DNA of 17,934 bases. It comes from Candidatus Symbiothrix sp. (GTDB lineage Bacteria > Bacteroidota > Bacteroidia > Bacteroidales > Azobacteroidaceae). Below, one piece after another: positions 16,477 through 17,934 of this stretch. The translations under genes and the position numbers were made by a program. The notes below the pieces were generated by a model that had not been told where the DNA came from, ran no database searches, and worked only from the letters and a program-made list of their open reading frames with translations. Numbering within the stretch: the first letter of the stretch is position 1; each line of letters opens with the position of its first letter. The stretch lies in NCBI GenBank assembly GCA_031284765.1, contig JAITXK010000063.1:1-17934 (forward strand), read 5' to 3'.

Positions 16477-17598
16477 AAGCCAATAACTTGATGCCAGCCA
16501 CAAACAAAGTATATACGGAATATCAGCCGTATGAAACGCCTGGGGAAACACCTGCCAGCCGAGCAATAAAATCGTGAGTATAGCCACATTGAAATAGTGG
16601 TAGAAGCCGAGTATTTTGAAACGAACACCCCAAAAACAACCCGCAAAGGCTATAAGATGCAAAGGATGCAACCAAAGCAAATTCCAATTCGGCGAAACAC
16701 AAGGATGATCTGAAAAGAAGCTTACAAATGCCACCAAACAGCCCGCAAGGCCGCCGACTAAGTATAAAAATGCAAAGATTCCCTTAAAAGGACGTTTTTT
16801 CACCCATCCGGTAATGGCAATGATGCAATAAAAAGTCAATAATAAATATCCGGCAACCGCAGGCGAATCCCAAAATTTCGCCGGTGCGACCGGTTCTTTG
16901 ACCGCTTGCAATACCTGTCTGGTATCTGTCACAAATGCAGTTTTGTCCACGGCAGACAGTAACTGTTCGGGCAAAAACATCGTTTGACGGGCGTTTATCA
17001 ACGAATCGGCCCCGCTGCCAATCAGCAAATCAATACCGAAAGCCAGCCACGGATAGGATTGTGTGCAGGTATGAATCAATTGGCGAAAAGTAACTTTTTC
17101 TTCCGATTGGGGAGATGTGAGTTGGCCTTGCGAACAGCTTTCAATCAAATCACGAACACGGGTCGTACAATTATCGAACAAAAAGTTATAGCGATACACC
17201 ACATTTTCCGGGCGCATATTCTCGGCAAGCTTTTGCATCAGGCAGGCTTTTCCTTCGGCCGGCAAATCCAAGGTTTGTTCCACAATATCGGCATTACCCA
17301 TCGAATAGCTATATAAAAAGTGATCATAAGGCGAATAACTCAAATAATAATCCGTTTCGCCTTTTACAAAATGATAAATAAAATACGGGGCATTGAAGTC
17401 GAAAGTCCCCCAATTGAAAACCATATCAAGGTTTTGCGAAGAGTCATGCACGCGCAAAGCCGTGTGCCCGAAAATCGTGTAAACCTCGTTTGAACGCGGT
17501 AAAACCGTTAATAAACTGACTTGTAGAGAATCTGTTTCCATCGCTTTTGCCGGAAACAGGAAAAGGGAAAATAAAAGGAATAGAGCAATGTGTTTCAT
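16447..17598 (-). CDS. lnb: DUF4105 / Lnb-type lipoprotein N-acyltransferase
   Basis: The protein has 383 residues from the ATG at 17598. A signal sequence or first membrane helix ('HIALFLLFSLFLFPAKA', residues 3-19) is followed by a periplasmic DUF4105 domain (about 25-240). Its two hallmark motifs are 'IFGHTALRVHD' (His45) and 'YNFLFDNCTTRVRD' (Cys144), which form a thiol-peptidase-like His/Cys active site. About five membrane helices follow (about 246-378), including the loop 'PNWNLLWLHPLHL'. From memory, Bacteroides members of this family were shown to add the N-linked acyl chain to the terminal cysteine of lipoproteins, replacing Lnt. That would make this the last step of lipoprotein maturation. 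Longer starts (TTG at 17637, ATG at 17613) run through the predicted promoter and are disfavoured. It is convergent with the porin. I am sure of the family; the activity is by analogy. Confidence 0.85.
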   Translation of the reverse strand: MKHIALFLLFSLFLFPAKAMETDSLQVSLLTVLPRSNEVYTIFGHTALRVHDSSQNLDMVFNWGTFDFNAPYFIYHFVKGETDYYLSYSPYDHFLYSYSMGNADIVEQTLDLPAEGKACLMQKLAENMRPENVVYRYNFLFDNCTTRVRDLIESCSQGQLTSPQSEEKVTFRQLIHTCTQSYPWLAFGIDLLIGSGADSLINARQTMFLPEQLLSAVDKTAFVTDTRQVLQAVKEPVAPAKFWDSPAVAGYLLLTFYCIIAITGWVKKRPFKGIFAFLYLVGGLAGCLVAFVSFFSDHPCVSPNWNLLWLHPLHLIAFAGCFWGVRFKILGFYHYFNVAILTILLLGWQVFPQAFHTADIPYILCLWLASSYWLSINKIHRQA

Positions 17599-17602
17599 GG
17601 TG

Positions 17603-17610
17603 CAAAAATA
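17603..17610 (-). promoter_or_regulatory. Predicted -7 box immediately before lnb
   Basis: A perfect TAnnTTTG, TATTTTTG, lies on the minus strand and ends only 4 nt before the ATG at 17598. If used, the transcript would start at or next to the start codon and be leaderless or nearly so. No good -33 TTTG is seen, so a chance match in AT-rich DNA is possible. Confidence 0.35.
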
Positions 17611-17651
17611 CATTATTTTTGGTTTTTTTCCTTGCAATTTATCATGTTTAT

Positions 17652-17680
17652 AAAAAAATAAGCCCTCTTATTCAGAGGGC
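17652..17680 (-). terminator. Intrinsic terminator on the minus strand, 5' of lnb
   Basis: On the minus strand GCCCTCT (17674-17680), loop GAATA (17669-17673) and AGAGGGC (17662-17668) form a perfect 7-bp stem. TTATTTTTTT (17652-17661) follows. The T run is on the minus-strand side only, so direction is clear. It lies about 50 nt upstream of the lnb start codon. Confidence 0.75.
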
Positions 17681-17714
17681 GAGCCTTGGTATTTCCCACC
17701 CAAGGGTGATATTT
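17652..17714 (-). ncRNA. Candidate small RNA or leader/attenuator upstream of lnb
   Basis: Read on the minus strand, a predicted start near 17714 gives an RNA of about 63 nt with two hairpins. The first pairs CCTTGG (17700-17705) with CCAAGG (17684-17689) around a 10-nt loop. The second is the GC-rich terminator at 17662-17680 with its T run. An alternative small hairpin, CACCC-TT-GGGTG (17697-17708), competes with the first one. No minus-strand gene lies to the right within the window. The terminator therefore closes either a free-standing small RNA, a leader that attenuates lnb, or the end of a gene beyond the window. I could not match it to a known RNA family. Confidence 0.4.
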
Positions 17715-17719
17715 CAAAG

Positions 17720-17753
17720 CAAAGTTAGCATTAAATTTTCAATTACACACAAA
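17720..17753 (-). promoter_or_regulatory. Predicted promoter of the candidate small RNA
   Basis: There is a perfect -7 box TAACTTTG (17720-17727, minus strand). A TTTG at 17750-17753 lies 22 nt upstream, slightly longer than the usual spacing. Transcription would begin near 17714, just before the two hairpins. Confidence 0.5.
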
Positions 17754-17843
17754 CGCATAAAAATGTCTGACAAAATTTATAGGGGAAAGGTACGGCATTT
17801 TTTTGAACCACCAAACAAAAGTGAATATTTTTTACAGAGAGGG

Positions 17844-17861
17844 GCAAAATGCAAATTTTGC
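17844..17861. repeat. Short inverted repeat in the non-coding right end
   Basis: GCAAAAT (17844-17850) and ATTTTGC (17855-17861) form a perfect inverted repeat around GCAA. It overlaps a second palindrome TGCAAA-T-TTTGCA (17850-17862). There is no T run after it, so it is not a terminator. It could be a protein-binding site or a small RNA hairpin. The rest of 17728-17934 is AT-rich with no credible gene. Confidence 0.35.
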
Positions 17862-17920
17862 ACTATTTTCAAAGTTGAAATATATTGTTCGTGCTGAAAT
17901 GTAATGTTTTTAGATCTATT

Positions 17921-17928
17921 TAAATTTG
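17921..17928 (+). promoter_or_regulatory. Possible -7 box facing out of the window
   Basis: TAAATTTG (17921-17928) matches TAnnTTTG exactly on the plus strand, 6 nt from the window edge. No clear -33 TTTG is seen upstream. It could serve a gene starting just beyond the window, with the palindrome at 17844-17861 lying about 60 nt upstream of it. Confidence 0.3.
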
Positions 17929-17934
17929 ATACAA

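Noticed and set aside
17547..17897. Plus-strand open frame of 116 codons across the lnb 5' end and the non-coding region
   Set aside because: It runs antisense to the lnb signal peptide and through the hairpins and promoter-like boxes, with no recognisable domain. The inner 44-codon part from 17763, with its Cys-rich end, is also unsupported.
1..17934. Mobile elements, CRISPR arrays, toxin-antitoxin or phage-defence genes
   Set aside because: I looked for transposase motifs, regular spaced repeats, small paired genes and nuclease or ATPase motifs outside the assigned genes and found none.

Overview
The window looks like chromosomal DNA from a member of the Bacteroidota, most likely the order Bacteroidales. 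The evidence is: putative promoters with the Bacteroides-type -7 box TAnnTTTG and a weak or absent -33 TTTG; a MurF-alanine racemase fusion gene; a Bacteroidales-type Hc1-like histone; a Porin_10 family outer-membrane protein; a DUF4105/Lnb-type lipoprotein N-acyltransferase; and a DNRLRE-type surface protein. Base composition is moderate and even. I see no tRNA, rRNA, CRISPR array, insertion sequence, integrase or phage gene, so this reads as mostly housekeeping sequence.

Layout. (1) 1-2480, plus strand: the 3' part of a large repeat-containing surface protein, then a small membrane-anchored exported protein, closed by a strong hairpin terminator. (2) 2508-5465, minus strand: a low-affinity phosphate transporter (PiT) with its DUF47/PhoU-like partner, a histone H1-like DNA-binding protein with its own promoter, and a family 2 glycosyltransferase. 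(3) 5588-11487, plus strand: a tightly packed probable operon corA - galM - small membrane protein - murF/alr - exported GH3 hexosaminidase. Its genes overlap or lie 4-20 nt apart. (4) 11624-16476, plus strand: glnS - TPR protein - porin, also tightly spaced, behind a good promoter. (5) 16447-17598, minus strand: an Lnb-type lipoprotein N-acyltransferase, convergent with the porin and overlapping it by 30 nt. (6) 17599-17934: non-coding, with a candidate minus-strand small RNA or leader made of a promoter-like box, two hairpins and an intrinsic terminator, plus an inverted repeat and a promoter-like box facing out of the window.

Together the genes serve the cell envelope: peptidoglycan precursor synthesis (D-Ala supply, MurF), amino-sugar hydrolysis, lipoprotein maturation, outer-membrane transport, surface display, and Mg2+ and phosphate uptake. 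They sit beside one translation gene. I found no clear new multi-gene system. The item most worth a second look is the candidate small RNA or attenuator at about 17652-17727, upstream of the Lnb gene. Next are the possibly leaderless Lnb promoter, the small acidic membrane protein coupled to murF/alr, and the small protein with a C-terminal anchor next to the surface protein. All family assignments come from reading motifs by eye; no database search was run.
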